Source: Lithospermum erythrorhizon (taxonomy: Eukaryota; Streptophyta; Magnoliopsida; Boraginales; Boraginaceae). Taken from it: a DNA stretch of 64,000 bases. The DNA lies in contig JADFUC010001288.1 of the NCBI GenBank assembly GCA_019722365.1, forward strand, positions 1-64,000. Reading direction: 5' to 3'. Positions 22,471 through 34,200 of the stretch are shown piece after piece (position 1 is the stretch's first letter; every line of letters starts with the position of its first letter). Under the pieces are notes generated by a model that was given only the letters and a program-made list of their open reading frames with translations, was not told the DNA's origin and did not search any database. Both the position numbers and the translations under genes were made by a program.

Positions 22471-22721
22471 TATTATTTATGATTAAATTATTATTATTTT
22501 TCATTGATTATTTTAAGTAGTCCTCGAAATATTAAAAGATATATCAATTTCAATTAAAATCTCAAACGTCTAAGATTATTAATTGAGGAAAAAAATACAT
22601 ACTCGGTCAATCCTACTTTAACTAGGGACACCTTTCTAAAAATATATATAGCCATTCTTACTTTTGAAACATAATTTATCTCTATATATTATGTTTGTTT
22701 TAATTTTTTCACAATAATAAT

Positions 22722-23761
22722 GACAAAGTTGTATAAACGAAGCCGGAATCTCTATCGAATCCCAGCTGAAGTTCGAGGTTCGACTTTGACCTATTCAACC
22801 TAAGGTTCGGCTCGAAATGGCCGAATCTTAACTTTTGAGGCTCGGTTCGAGGTTCGATGGTTCGAGCCGAACACTTCAACGTATCTGCTCAAGTTATATT
22901 AAAAAAAAAAAATTCGGAACCAAACTAATATTTAATTGAAAACAATTGGAAAAAAAAAAAATCAAATTGAAATGCTAAAAATCAAACACCCAAATGAAAT
23001 GCTAAATCAAATCCCAAAATATGTGTTCTCCTAATCAACAAAAAAAAAAATTAAATTGAACAATCAACTAAAAATATCAAATCAAATTCAAAATGAAAAG
23101 CGTAATTGAAATCTCGATTTAAATACTAAAATCAAAAATATCAAATTCAATACCCAATTGAATTTCTAATTCAAAAACATTTAAATCTAATCAAACACCG
23201 AATCAATATACGCATCACCTCTTCATACTCTTGTAATCTTTGGCTACGAATCCTAGCTGATTCACGAAATGTGATTTGGTGGTGCCAAAGTGAAGGAGAG
23301 GGTGAAATAAATCCAATCCATTTCACTCATGAATTGAGGATTTAAAATAAGTATTTCAAATGTATGCTGGCCATTGCCCTGCATGAAAGGAGAGGGAGTA
23401 GGAAAGTTCGTGAAATTAGAAAATGATTGGGAGTGGAGGCCGCGAATGGAAAAAAATGCAAATGAAGTTGGTTGAATATGTAATACGGGGTAGGGAGGGT
23501 TATAGGCTCAACTATTTTGGGCTTAAGAGGTGCTAAAGTGGGCTTAAAAGCAAGTCTATATAATCTTCGTGAATATTTTTAAGCCGAAATCATTATCATC
23601 GACTGAAGCTCTAACGAACTGTCGGGTTCTCGCCTCCGCTTTAATATTCAATTATAACATTCGCCTCTACGCTTGAACATACGTAATCGAGCCTCGACCA
23701 ACTACTTCGAGCCTCGAATACCCGAATCAAATCGAACTTTTGTGCTCATTTACGCCCCCTA
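22722..23761. mobile_element. hAT-like non-autonomous element
   Basis: The right end read as reverse complement starts TAGGGGGCGTAAATGAGC and runs into TTCGA/GGCTCGA-rich sequence. This is the usual style of plant hAT ends (TAGGGGTGTAAACGA...). The left end has GTATAAACGAAGCCGG followed by GGTTCGG/TTCGAGG clusters. The interior is A-rich and non-coding, about 1.0 kb. It resembles 1895-2521 in the other orientation: both have CCTAAGGTTCGG near one end and a GGGTAGG..GGGTT block near the other. The exact left end and target duplication were not identified. Confidence 0.5.
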
Positions 23762-23927
23762 TACCTAGCGCTCCACGACATAACAATAACATGTGAAAAA
23801 TTATTTCGGGAAGATAATTTAACACTCATAATTGAATTGGTTATTCGTTATTAAAAATAATAATTACATTAAATTGATGTAATATATTTTAGAAAAAAAT
23901 TAACTATGAATTTTTATTTTCTAAATA

Positions 23928-24105
23928 CTTCCTCCATTCCTATTTCTGCGATCATTTATTTCAGACGAAGCTTTAAAAAAAATTTTGAATTTATCTCACA
24001 AACTTAATTTTTCCTCTGTTTTTTTTATTTAATTTGGCAAAATAAAATCTTATAAAGAAAATTCTATTTTAGGAAAAGAATTATTAGAAATAGGAATTTA
24101 GAGAG
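23928..24105. mobile_element. Short TA-flanked MITE (Stowaway-type)
   Basis: Inverted ends CTTCCTCCATTCCTATTTCT and AGAAATAGGAATTTAGAGAG are bounded by TA at 23926-23927 and 24106-24107. It is 178 bp long with no coding capacity. TA target duplication plus CTTCCTCC-type ends fits Tc1/mariner-derived MITEs. The following 24108-24599 contains nothing recognisable. Confidence 0.7.
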
Positions 24106-24599
24106 TAAATAATTGTATACATGCACATAAAAATGGCTTGTCCCTATACTGCAAATGAACGCCACACAATACATTTTATTCTTTTTCTTTCTCATTGTCA
24201 CTTTTGCTGTGTTAGTCAGGACTCAGTAGTCAGTACCCATTTTGTTTTCTGTGCTACATTGGAGTACAGACACAGTAACTAAATTTCAGCTAATCTTGAA
24301 GATTTTGCAAAAACTTTAGCCTTTTCTGAATGACTGACTAGTCACTGCTTCTAATTTTATAAGTGGAATTGTTTTGACAGGGTTTTTTTTATACTGTATA
24401 TAGCTAATATTGTTTTGACATCAATCATTAAGGGTGCTGCTCAATTGCTATATCATTCGAATATTTTTGTTTTGACAGTTTCAATTCACCATAATTCATC
24501 CCAGGGACGAGGAGCATGCATTTTTTTCCGAATGAATTTTAACATCAATCATAATTTACTACATTATTTTTGTTTAAGATTATTTTATTTCGATCACTA

Positions 24600-26721
24600 T
24601 GTAGACATCGAAAATTTATCAAAAAATAATTAAATTAATTAAGACGACTAATAAAATTACTAAAGGGTCGAGCCATTAAAAATGCCCCGTGGTCGACAGT
24701 GCTCTCGATTAAACTTAAATTCAAATTAAACCCTCGATTTAACGAGGGTTCCCTGAAATCAAGCCCCTCGAATTAATCGAAGTAAAAAAATAAGTGGTTT
24801 CTACATTAACTAACCCTAATCAAAAATAGGGGTTCCCCGAGAAAACAAATTCTCAAGATTAAATGTCAATTAAAATTGTGGCCTCGAAACCCCTAATTTT
24901 ATTGATTAAATCGAATTCGACAAACCTGCTTCAAGCGCCACGCGACCAAGTGAAGAATCTAAAAATCACTTCTGGTTTAAATGAAGACTCCACAAGTTAT
25001 ATGGTTCAAAAATCAAGTGCTATAAAAAGCTTACGCTGGGCGAAATCGCTGATACAAAAAGTGGATTCGAAATTAACACCTTAAGTCGCGCCACAAGAAA
25101 AATCAAAGTCCAAAAGGCTCACTAATACGAAAACGCTTTTAACCTAAAAAAAACAATCATCATGAACCTTCATTGGCTATGAAAGAGGCTTACCAAAAAC
25201 ACATTATTATTTGGAGGAAAGCAAGCCCAAATTATCCGATCATTCAACCACAAGATCGTGATCCACCTGAAATCAAACTGGCCAATCAGAAACAAGCATT
25301 TGAGGCCCAGAAACCTATAAATACCCCCCTCATTTTGGCCGAAAATTCCATGAACAATTCCACAAAATTCCACCACCAAAAAACACACAAAACCCCGGAG
25401 AAAATAGAGAGAACGATCTTTGAAATTTCTAAGTTAAATCTTGGAGCCTCTGCCAAAGAAACACCACGCCAAGGGTTTGAAACATCTCAGTACTATAATA
25501 GCGCCGAATCAAGGATATCAAGACAAATGCAATAATCCTCAAAGCCAAGTAAAATCACGAATCGATTTAGTGTTCTTAACGCCAATATTCGCCATGGGTG
25601 ATTAAAACTACGTGAAATGATTATTCAAAATCCTTGACTTAACACCGATAAATTTCTGCGCTGATTCATCAACTCGTGATATGTGAATAAACCGAACGCT
25701 TAAATTCCTCGGCAAGTACTGATTCTGCGCAGAATACACCGCTAAGTGGCCCATGTCTAGTTGATAAAGGCATCATCAACAAGGCCTAACGCTCCACTTT
25801 CATACTCTGATCATCACTCTATAAAGAAATCAAGCAATGTCATAGAAGAGAAGCTGGGGCTTTACGTTTACTTCAAAGCCTAAATCTAATTCCAAGCGAG
25901 GCCAACTTTCACTAAGTCCTGCTCGAGGCCAAATCTCACTAAGTCCCAAGTGAGGCCAACCACTAAGTCCCACTCTACAAAGAACACGCCGCTAAGCCAA
26001 GCCAGAAGAGATAAAGTAGAAGAAGCAACGCCGGGCTCAAAGACTTGCTCGCTACTCTCCACCCATTACAAACAAGCCCTGAGCGTCCTATCCCAAATCA
26101 CACTAAGTCCTCTCAAAGACAACCGGCCTCCCTCAAGCCACCTAATCCCACCACAAAGCGCGAACACCAAATCCCAAAATCCCACCGGCGCTATACCATC
26201 CACCACGGCCTATCCCACCAGCCGTATTCAAAGCAAGTCCCACACCGCAAACGCTGGCAGTACCTCAATCTAACATAGACCGAGACAAGTCCAACACCCA
26301 AAGATCAAGTCTATACAACCAACACGGAATACGCTTACTAAGGCTTCCCCTCGCTTCACCATATCCAAAGCCCGCATTTCGGGGCCTCTCTGTTCATCGT
26401 ACACTGCGACATATCCAAATTGTTCTCTATCGAACTAAGTCAAATCAAATCAAATCAAGTCAAGCCTGCTGCCAAGAGCGTGCCTCAAACCAAATCAAAT
26501 CAAATCCACGTTAATCAAATCAAGCCAAGCTTCTATCAAGACCAAATCAAGTTCAAGTTGCTAGATATCTCACAAATCGCCGCTGAAACGCCAGTGATCC
26601 ATAGTTTGGACAATGATCCTCTTCAATTTGATTAAACTTTCATTAATTAAATTTTCCCCCATACAAATAATTTTATTTTGTACCCCTATCATAAATAATA
26701 AAAATTCTTCTTTGCATTACA
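24600..26721 (+). mobile_element. Solo LTR of the Tat-type gypsy family
   Basis: It starts TGTAGACATCG and ends TTTGCATTACA, flanked by near-identical five-base sequences CACTA (left) and CACTC (right), as expected for a target duplication. Its interior matches, in opposite orientation, the LTRs of the gypsy element at 28276-51279: GGGTTCCCTGAAATCAAGCCCCT, CCTATAAATACCCC with a TATA box at about 25316-25322, and AATAATAAAAATTCTTCTTTGC at the end (shown in parts). No internal genes accompany it, so it is the product of LTR-LTR recombination. Open frames inside, such as 25950-26273, are chance frames. Confidence 0.85.
25896..25972 (+). repeat. Three tandem units inside the solo LTR
   Basis: GCGAGGCCAACTTTCACTAAGTCC, GAGGCCAAATCTCACTAAGTCC and GAGGCCAACCACTAAGTCC-type units (about 23-28 bp) follow one another; each unit is given in outline. 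A separate run of CAAATCAAATCAAGTCAAG-like repeats lies at 26435-26545. Confidence 0.6.
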
Positions 26722-28275
26722 CACTCGCTTATGTTAAAAGAACTTCTCAATCGATTATTTAAGTTTATTTTGACCGTTAAGTTGAGAAGACTATTAATTT
26801 TAGTCAGTTGAGTGAAGGTATTTTCTTCCATCCAACCTATTTAAAATATAACCAATGGAAATAGTTAAGACAAGTTTGAGCAATACATACATTTCTCATT
26901 TTAATTCAACCGATACAATATATAAATAATTTTGTAAGCTTAGATTATGCTTCTGTTGTTGACATAAAACATCTCTTTCCTTGTATTCGAATACAATCCA
27001 TAATGGTTTACTCGTTATTTGTGCATAAACCTTTGTGATGATAACCTAAAGTTTTTTAATAGGATTTTTTATATCCCATAATTTGTACTGTATTATATTT
27101 GAGAATATATATTATATATATCATTTTTTAACAAAAACGTTAAAATTTTCTTGATAAATAGGTAATAATTTCAGTTGCCTATCTCTAGAAAAAGAAATTA
27201 TTATGGGTCGTCAAACTAATGCAAGAGTTCCATTTTGGTCTCTAGCTAGCTACAAATTTCAAGATTATTATGTGGATTATGTTATTAAAAATTTCGAGTG
27301 ATTCTTGTCTTATAATAAATGACATGTTAATAACATTAAATTAAAAATTATTTTTGTACACACAATTTCTTGGAACTAGTAACATTTCTCTAATTGTAAT
27401 ATTCATCAAAATAAGGTAACATTTCTCTAATTGTAATATATTCATCGCAATAAGATAACTCTATCATATGGCTGGACAACAGAGCGGATGGTAATGTCAG
27501 AGTGCAAGATGGTCTGGTCTTAGACTGCCAAGTTAAGAATGTTTGGTCAAAAGAAGACAAAGAATGATACGTAGTATTATAGTAAAATTCATGTTTAACT
27601 TTTTAATTAATTGATTATCCTATTCGGTCTATAGATAGACTAATTAAACACTTGTACTCCATCATTTTGCTTAATCATAGAAACTAGATGACGAAATGAA
27701 AGGCTAATTAATTAAGTTCATAATGCGATTGAATAAAAAAATAAATTACATCCCACGCTTGGTTTAGGTTTGCCTTTTTGTTAGTTTCTTTTGAAACACT
27801 TCACGATGTTCATGGACATCCATAACAACTTTTTGTCTTTATGGGTTTGGTTTTATTTAATGTTGAACATACAGTATATAGTATATACTCATTTGATTGA
27901 AGAAATTTAGGGTGCTTAAATTATTTTAGAACATTACTTCATACAAACGTAAGCAGAATCGGACATGCCTGCAAAAGAAAATTACAAATAATGTTCGATC
28001 TCATCTTTCTTGTTGGGTTATTAGTGCTTAAGAATGCCATTTTCCAGCAATGTTAATAAACAAAATGTACTTGAATTATGCTTAAATATGAGATAAAAAA
28101 TTAAAAATTAAAAATTAATTAAACATTTGTACTCATATTGAGTGTATTATGTGTATTAAGTTAACTCAAGCACCTATAGTGGAGGAATTAGGGGTCATGT
28201 CCACCGATAACCCAAATCATATATGTTTCTTTAAAATGAGCAATAAAAAAATTCTCCAAAAAAATCGGTGCCATT
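26722..28275. other. AT-rich intergenic sequence with a 37-bp tandem duplication
   Basis: No gene was recognised. At 27380-27454 a unit starting TAACATTTCTCTAATTGTAAT occurs twice in tandem with minor changes (27380-27416 and 27417-27454). This is the host flank between the solo LTR and the large gypsy element. Confidence 0.5.
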
Positions 28276-29867
28276 TGTAATGCAAAGAAGAATTTTTATT
28301 ATTTATTATAAAGGGCACAAAATAGTAAAACCAGCTGTGAGGAAAACTCGCCGTGAATCGAGAAGAGATCGACTATCCCGTATGGATCACTAGCGTTCTT
28401 GACGATTTGAGATGTCACGGCTTCATGACTTGATTGGGTCTTGATAGGAGCCGTATGAGCTCGGATTGATTTGATTTGGATAGAATACATGATGGAGTTG
28501 GATATGTCTCTTTAGTCTTGATGGGTGAGGTAATCTAGACTTGGATATGGTCGATCGGGGAACGCCGGCGTATTCCGTGTTGTATTGGACTTGATTTTGG
28601 GTCTGAACTGATCCGGTCTATGTCGGACTTTACGCGAAGTGCGCGGTGGGACTCACGCTTTCCGGGCTCGTGAAAGAACGTATGGAGTGATAGCAAGAAG
28701 GTTATTGGCCCAGCGATTATACACACTTATATCTAATGACCTTAGTAGCTTATTGATGTAGGAGGCGGGGGCTGGCGGGTGGCCTCGCTAGTATTTGATT
28801 TAGCTATGAAGCAATATACGTCTTAACTTGTCTGATGGCCTTAGCGGCTTATTTTTGTGGTGATGATCGGAATATAAAGGTGGATTGTTCAAACCTTGTT
28901 GATGATATTGATCATTTCCGGACCCGGGGCCTTAAGCGGTGTGTTTCACACTGCGATCGGCTATAGGGATTGAATGTTCGGTATAACCCACGATTATTCA
29001 TAAATTTTGCATGAACACCTAAATAACCCCACGATTGTTCATGCAAGATTTATGAATAATCGAGGATTATTCATTCCTTCACGAATATTGGCTTTCTTGA
29101 AATGTAGTAGCCGATTCTCGCCAGATTTTGTTTCAACTTGAAGAATTACTGTGTTTTGTGCAATAATTCCCACCTTTAGAGGCGCCTATTTGGGTTCACA
29201 TTGGCGTTTTCCAGCCACCAAAGTGAATTATTCTATTTGGCGGTTTAAAATATTTAACTTAGAGAATTTCAGAGATTCTCTACGTATTTTCGGATATATG
29301 TGAATTTCAAAAATGAAGGGGTATTTATAGGTTTATGAGAACTGAATCTTCTTACGATTCTTTAGTTTATTTTCGAGGCCCGGATCGATTTTAAACGCAT
29401 TGAATTTTTTGAGGCAAGTGTCGGATGTTAATATTAAAATAATATTAATATTTTTTGTTTGGAGACCATGGCAAAATTGAGGCGGTGCCTTTTGAATTCA
29501 AGAATGCCACGTGTTGATTTCCTTGGCTAAACCTAATCCCTTTAATTTTTATCGGATCGCCATTTTGAGCTCGTTATCCAAAAAATTCAAATTTTATTTC
29601 GGTTTTCATATCCAATTTATTATTAAAATCCCGTAAATTTAGGCAACCCTATTTCGAGTTTAAAATTGGGGTTAATTACTATGAAACCCTAATTTTAACT
29701 TCAATTAATTCCAGGGGCTTAATTCCCGGGAACCCTATTTCAATTTAGGATTTAATCGAGAACCGTAATTAGCCACGTGACATTTTAAGAGACTCGATTA
29801 TCAATTTATTTGATTAATTTATTTTAATCAATTTAATTAATATTTTATAAATTTTCCGCGATTCTGA
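28276..29867 (-). repeat. 3' LTR of the gypsy element
   Basis: It begins (plus strand) TGTAATGCAAAGAAGAATTT, matching 38983, and shares long near-identical stretches with 50880-51279, such as GTTTGGAGACCAYGGCAAAA and TTTTATCGGATCGCCATTTT. The inner end is placed at 29867 by comparison with the solo LTR at 24600. On the minus strand a TATA box (CCTATAAATACCCC) lies near 29319-29332. Confidence 0.85.
28991..29062. repeat. 25-bp inverted repeat (hairpin) in the gypsy 3' LTR
   Basis: CGATTATTCATAAATTTTGC (continuing ATGAA) at 28991-29015 pairs with 29038-29062 with 24 of 25 positions matching around a 22-base loop. The corresponding part of the other LTR copy (about 50470) and of the solo LTR does not show it. 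Confidence 0.8.
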
Positions 29868-31200
29868 TTGCCCTCGAACCGGGTACTTACGTGTGGGTGT
29901 CGTGTTCGACTGAACAATGTCCATTTCGGCACACATTACGGTGCTTCAAAGGTTTTTTACTTCCGACGTGTATTTGGCTTCTTTTATAAGCCGACATCCA
30001 ATATCCGATTTGAGTTATTGGAAGAGTAGTTGTATGTTGAACTTTGATTTGGATGGAATTTAGTATCCATCTGTTCAGTTAACACTTAACACCCTTTCTG
30101 AGGTCGAGTTGTGATTAACCATGTTTCAGACTTATTGCAGTTGCATTTAAGGCTGACTGCGGTCCTCGGTCATCGTCCATATTATTTGAGGACTTTGAAG
30201 GATGATTACCTATTTATAGAGACTTCACGAGTGATTCGTATGATCCACGATCCACTAGACAATCCACGACTTATAGGAAAGTCGAGCTCATTTGAGGATT
30301 TTTTGTAGCGTATTTTGTATGTCACGATCCTTAATAAGCCTTTAAATGCGAAACTTGACTTAATGATGACTTAATTATGTGGGATTTAATGCCAACTTGG
30401 GTTGGGATCCCATTTAATTGTCAATTTATTAGAGAATTAAATTAGTAGAATTTTATGTTAACATGAATTTATTACATGTTAAGACCCAATTAATTCTCCA
30501 TTTATTATAGAATTAAATAATTTTGGGTTTAATATTAACATGATTTACCCATTTAGTTATCCATTTATTAAATAATTAAATAATTTTAGGTTAATATTAA
30601 CATGGTAAGACCCATTTAATTCTTCATTTATTAGAGAATTAAATAATTTTAGTTAATATTAACATGATTTATTACATATTTAAAACCCATTTAATTCTTG
30701 ATCCATGGAGGATTTATCTGAATTAATTAAATTGTAGGGCTGTGACATGAATTTATTACATGTCAAGACTTACCCAATTTAATTCTTCTTTTATTACAGA
30801 ATTAAATTATTTTAGGTTTAATATTAACATGATTTATTACATGTTAAGACTCATCTAATTCCTGATCCGTAGAGGATTTAATAGGAATTAAATTCTTTAG
30901 AGATTTAGTACTACAGATATTGCATATCCTATTAATCAGAACCCACATGGAGCACGGAATCGATATTTGTATTTTAACATGAGTTGATTACATGTTAAAT
31001 ATTTTAAGATAATAAATCTTAGTCCTATGGATTTTGAAATTAATCATCTTAATTTTAGAATTTAATAATCAATTAAATCCTTTTTTTTCCGAATTTTTAG
31101 ACCAATTTTGGGCCCATTTTATTTAACCGGTAAATATTTGGATGTATTTTTCGTGTCAAAATTTTTAATCATCCCAACCCACATGTATGGGATTTTCGAA
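29868..31200 (-). other. Gypsy 3' untranslated region with tandem array
   Basis: This is non-coding sequence between the coding interior and the 3' LTR. The tandem array at 30395-30880 is listed separately. The remainder is AT-rich with no gene recognised. Confidence 0.5.
30395..30880. repeat. Tandem array, about 85-100-bp unit, 5-6 copies
   Basis: Each unit contains CCATTTAATTCTTCATTTAT, TAGAGAATTAAATAATTTTA and TTAATATTAACATGATTTAT with TACATGTTAAGA. Units are visible starting near 30408, 30485, 30600, 30680, 30765 and 30848. Copies differ by small indels. Its place in the 3' untranslated region of a Tat-type gypsy element fits the known habit of these elements to carry tandem repeats there. 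Confidence 0.75.
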
Positions 31201-34200
31201 CATAGCCTAGTAGCGGGCTAGTTCGTTTTATTTTTTGATTCGTCCTTGAAAGTGCAACTTGTCCGTGAACTGAAGTAATGGACTTTAGAGGGTTTACAAT
31301 AGCATATTTAAGGATAAGATAGCTCAAAAAGAAATCAAATATCATCATCTTCCGCCCCAGTTGTGAGTTCCGAGGTAGTGGGAACTTCCCACTTCTTCTT
31401 TTTTGCTTGTTTTTATTGCATAACTTTATCATCATATGATCATGAAATAATCATTGATATCTCTTTTATCTTTTGCAAGTCTTTTGGAGCTTGAATTTGG
31501 TTTAAAGTTTGCATCTTTTTGTAAAGAATTTTTGCATAAAGTAAGGATTTCTACCCTTCTCTTGCACTTTTTTGGGACTTGAATATGCTTGTAATATCAG
31601 CATAACATGTATTTAGATGTTTAATTGAGGATTAACATGTTTAGATTATATGTTACTATCATAAAAATAAAAAATTTAGTATTTTGATGATTATGTAGTC
31701 ACATGATAACCTTAGGATTAAACATATTTGTAATAAGCTTTGTATATGCTCATACATGTTATTTTTGATGCTTTAAACCTTTTAAAATCAAATCATGTGT
31801 AAAATATTAAAACTATTCTTTTGATTTTTTGCTTTAGGTTCGTCAAAATAGGGCAGCTGTTAGTAAACTATCCATATCTTTTTCGTCTTTTGTACGTTTT
31901 GTTATTTTCTTGTACCGCTGGAGTACTAGGACATACGGTGGATTTTGACATGTAGTGGGTACCGTTCTCGTGCGAGCTTGAGTTATAGAGGTTCGAAGTT
32001 GGTTCTAAAATTTCCATTTCTTGTTTTGGACCAACTACAGGAAGCTATTTCTCCCTACTCGGAACTCGATTATGATGGGAAACCGGTTGACAACGCGTTA
32101 AATCCAAGAAGTCTAGTTTTTTCTCATAAAATTTCAGAATTTTCTGGATTGTTTAGGCATGTCGTTCGACCTTCTAAATCTTTGTGCTGATTTTTCAGCT
32201 TTTTACCTTCTCTTTTCGGTTTGAATTTTGCGTTTAGGTAGAGTAAGGTTGGTCCTTGCATGTAGTATGGACCTTTAGGAACTTTATCTAATGCATTTCT
32301 CTTCCACTCTTTCCGATGCTTTATTACAATCGAGTCTTTATGAGGAAGCTTGATTTGCTTTGTGAACTTGGCTAATGTTAATGGTTATTGAGTATGTACT
32401 CTTTGCCATTATCACTTGCTCTGTTCACCTTGAGTCATAGCTTGGATAAGTTAGCTAGTATATTACTAAGCTTAGGCACCTTTTAGTCTAAGTGATCTGA
32501 GTTTTGATTGTATTTACTATTTCGTTAGTTAAAAGGATGTCTTCTTACTTCCTATTAACCATTTACTCTTGGAATCATTTTATATATGTCCTGTCTTAGC
32601 ACATTCCCTAGTTTGCGCGACGTTAGCAAGCAACGGAACGTTTCCTACTTGTTATCCAACCCTCTGCCTTGGAGTTGGCTTTGACTCTATGCCTTTTCTT
32701 GCTTTTGATTTGGTAGTGTGAGTGATGTACGAGTTGGAGATGATGATTCTTCTCCTCCTCATCACTCTGCTATAATGTGATACTAGCTTGCTGAAGAGGC
32801 GATGACCGCCCCTTTAGGATTACGTAGTCCTTAAGGTTAGTGTTCATACTTCTTTGAAGTGTAGTATATATCACATAGCTTTCTCTATGGCTTGATTTGA
32901 TTTTGATTTAATGCTTTGCCTCTTATCGGAGTATGGGTTTCTTATGTGATACTCACTACCCTTTGGCTTGCGCCCTTTTGATTAGCCTCAAATGATGGCT
33001 TCTCAGGGACAAAGATTTTTTGATAGTTTATAGTGCAGGCGTTCAAAGGCGCCTCGTACCCAGCGGATCGCTCCTTGAGGATCCAAGTCAAATGTAGTTC
33101 ACTTTGATAAATAGTTGGGCTCATGTGCGAGAGTTTGTTAGGTGTTTTCTGCTCTTTACCCGCAGGCTATTAGGCCTTTAATGCTCACTGCAGGGGAGGC
33201 AGCTGAGGCACTTTATGCTCTTACCAAGGAGTTGTTACGCACTTTATGCTCTTACTAGGGAGCTATTATCCTTAGTACATTTAAGGATAGTATTTTTTTT
33301 AAGGTAATGACCATTTATGGGTTCCACCTTCTTTCCTTCCCCTTCTTATGGGTTCAATACTTGCATATATTCTCTTTGGGTATGTTGGTTTATTGATTAC
33401 CAACGAGGGTGATGGCATCATGTGTGAGCAGGGCATCGTTTCCCTATTTTGCACTCGATACTTAGTCCTCAAGGATGTGGTTAGATGTATTGTGAGGCTT
33501 GGGTATCTTACTTGTTGGTATAGGGGACCTTCATTTTCGATCCTCGATATCCATGCCTTAGTTGCATGGATAGATAAATGAGGTGCCATCCTTCAAGTGT
33601 TATACTTGGCATGATGTCATGCAATTGGGTATATGTTTGGTGGCCTACAGGCTATCACCAGTCTTTGCTTTTGACTTTATCTTACTCTTCAAAGTCTTGT
33701 ATTTTTCCGTATTTCTTTGCATATGTATCAAGGATGATGACTTTCAGGCGACTTGGTCACGATCAGCGTTTTAGTTATGTTCTGTATCTAGTGCGGAGTT
33801 GCAATCTAGGAGCCTTCTTGATTGTAGTCCCATCTTGAGATTGAAGTCACATCAAAAGCTTTGGCAGCAAGTGCGAGGTTACTTGTTGGTGTGAAGCATG
33901 CGATGCAAGGGCGGCTGATCACGATGCTGCTCGAGGCTTGACTGACAATCTTGAGATGGTTGGCTTGATTTGCTGAATTTATACATCCTTATGGCTCTTG
34001 AAGCTCGTCAGGATGCGTGAATGTGCCTGGAAGCCAGCTTTAGAATACAGTCAAAAGATATGTCCTTGTCCGGCTTTGGGCGTATTGGACAAGGCGGTTG
34101 TTCTTTGGTGGCACAAGCGACAGTAGTACGGATATATGTCAGGCTTTAGAGGTGTGTTGGACATGGTAGGATGATATGTTCCTACTTGGCCTTAACGGCT

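Noticed and set aside
25950..26273. 107-codon open frame within the solo LTR
   Set aside because: It follows the GC- and C-rich composition of the LTR and includes tandem repeats; no protein family was recognised.
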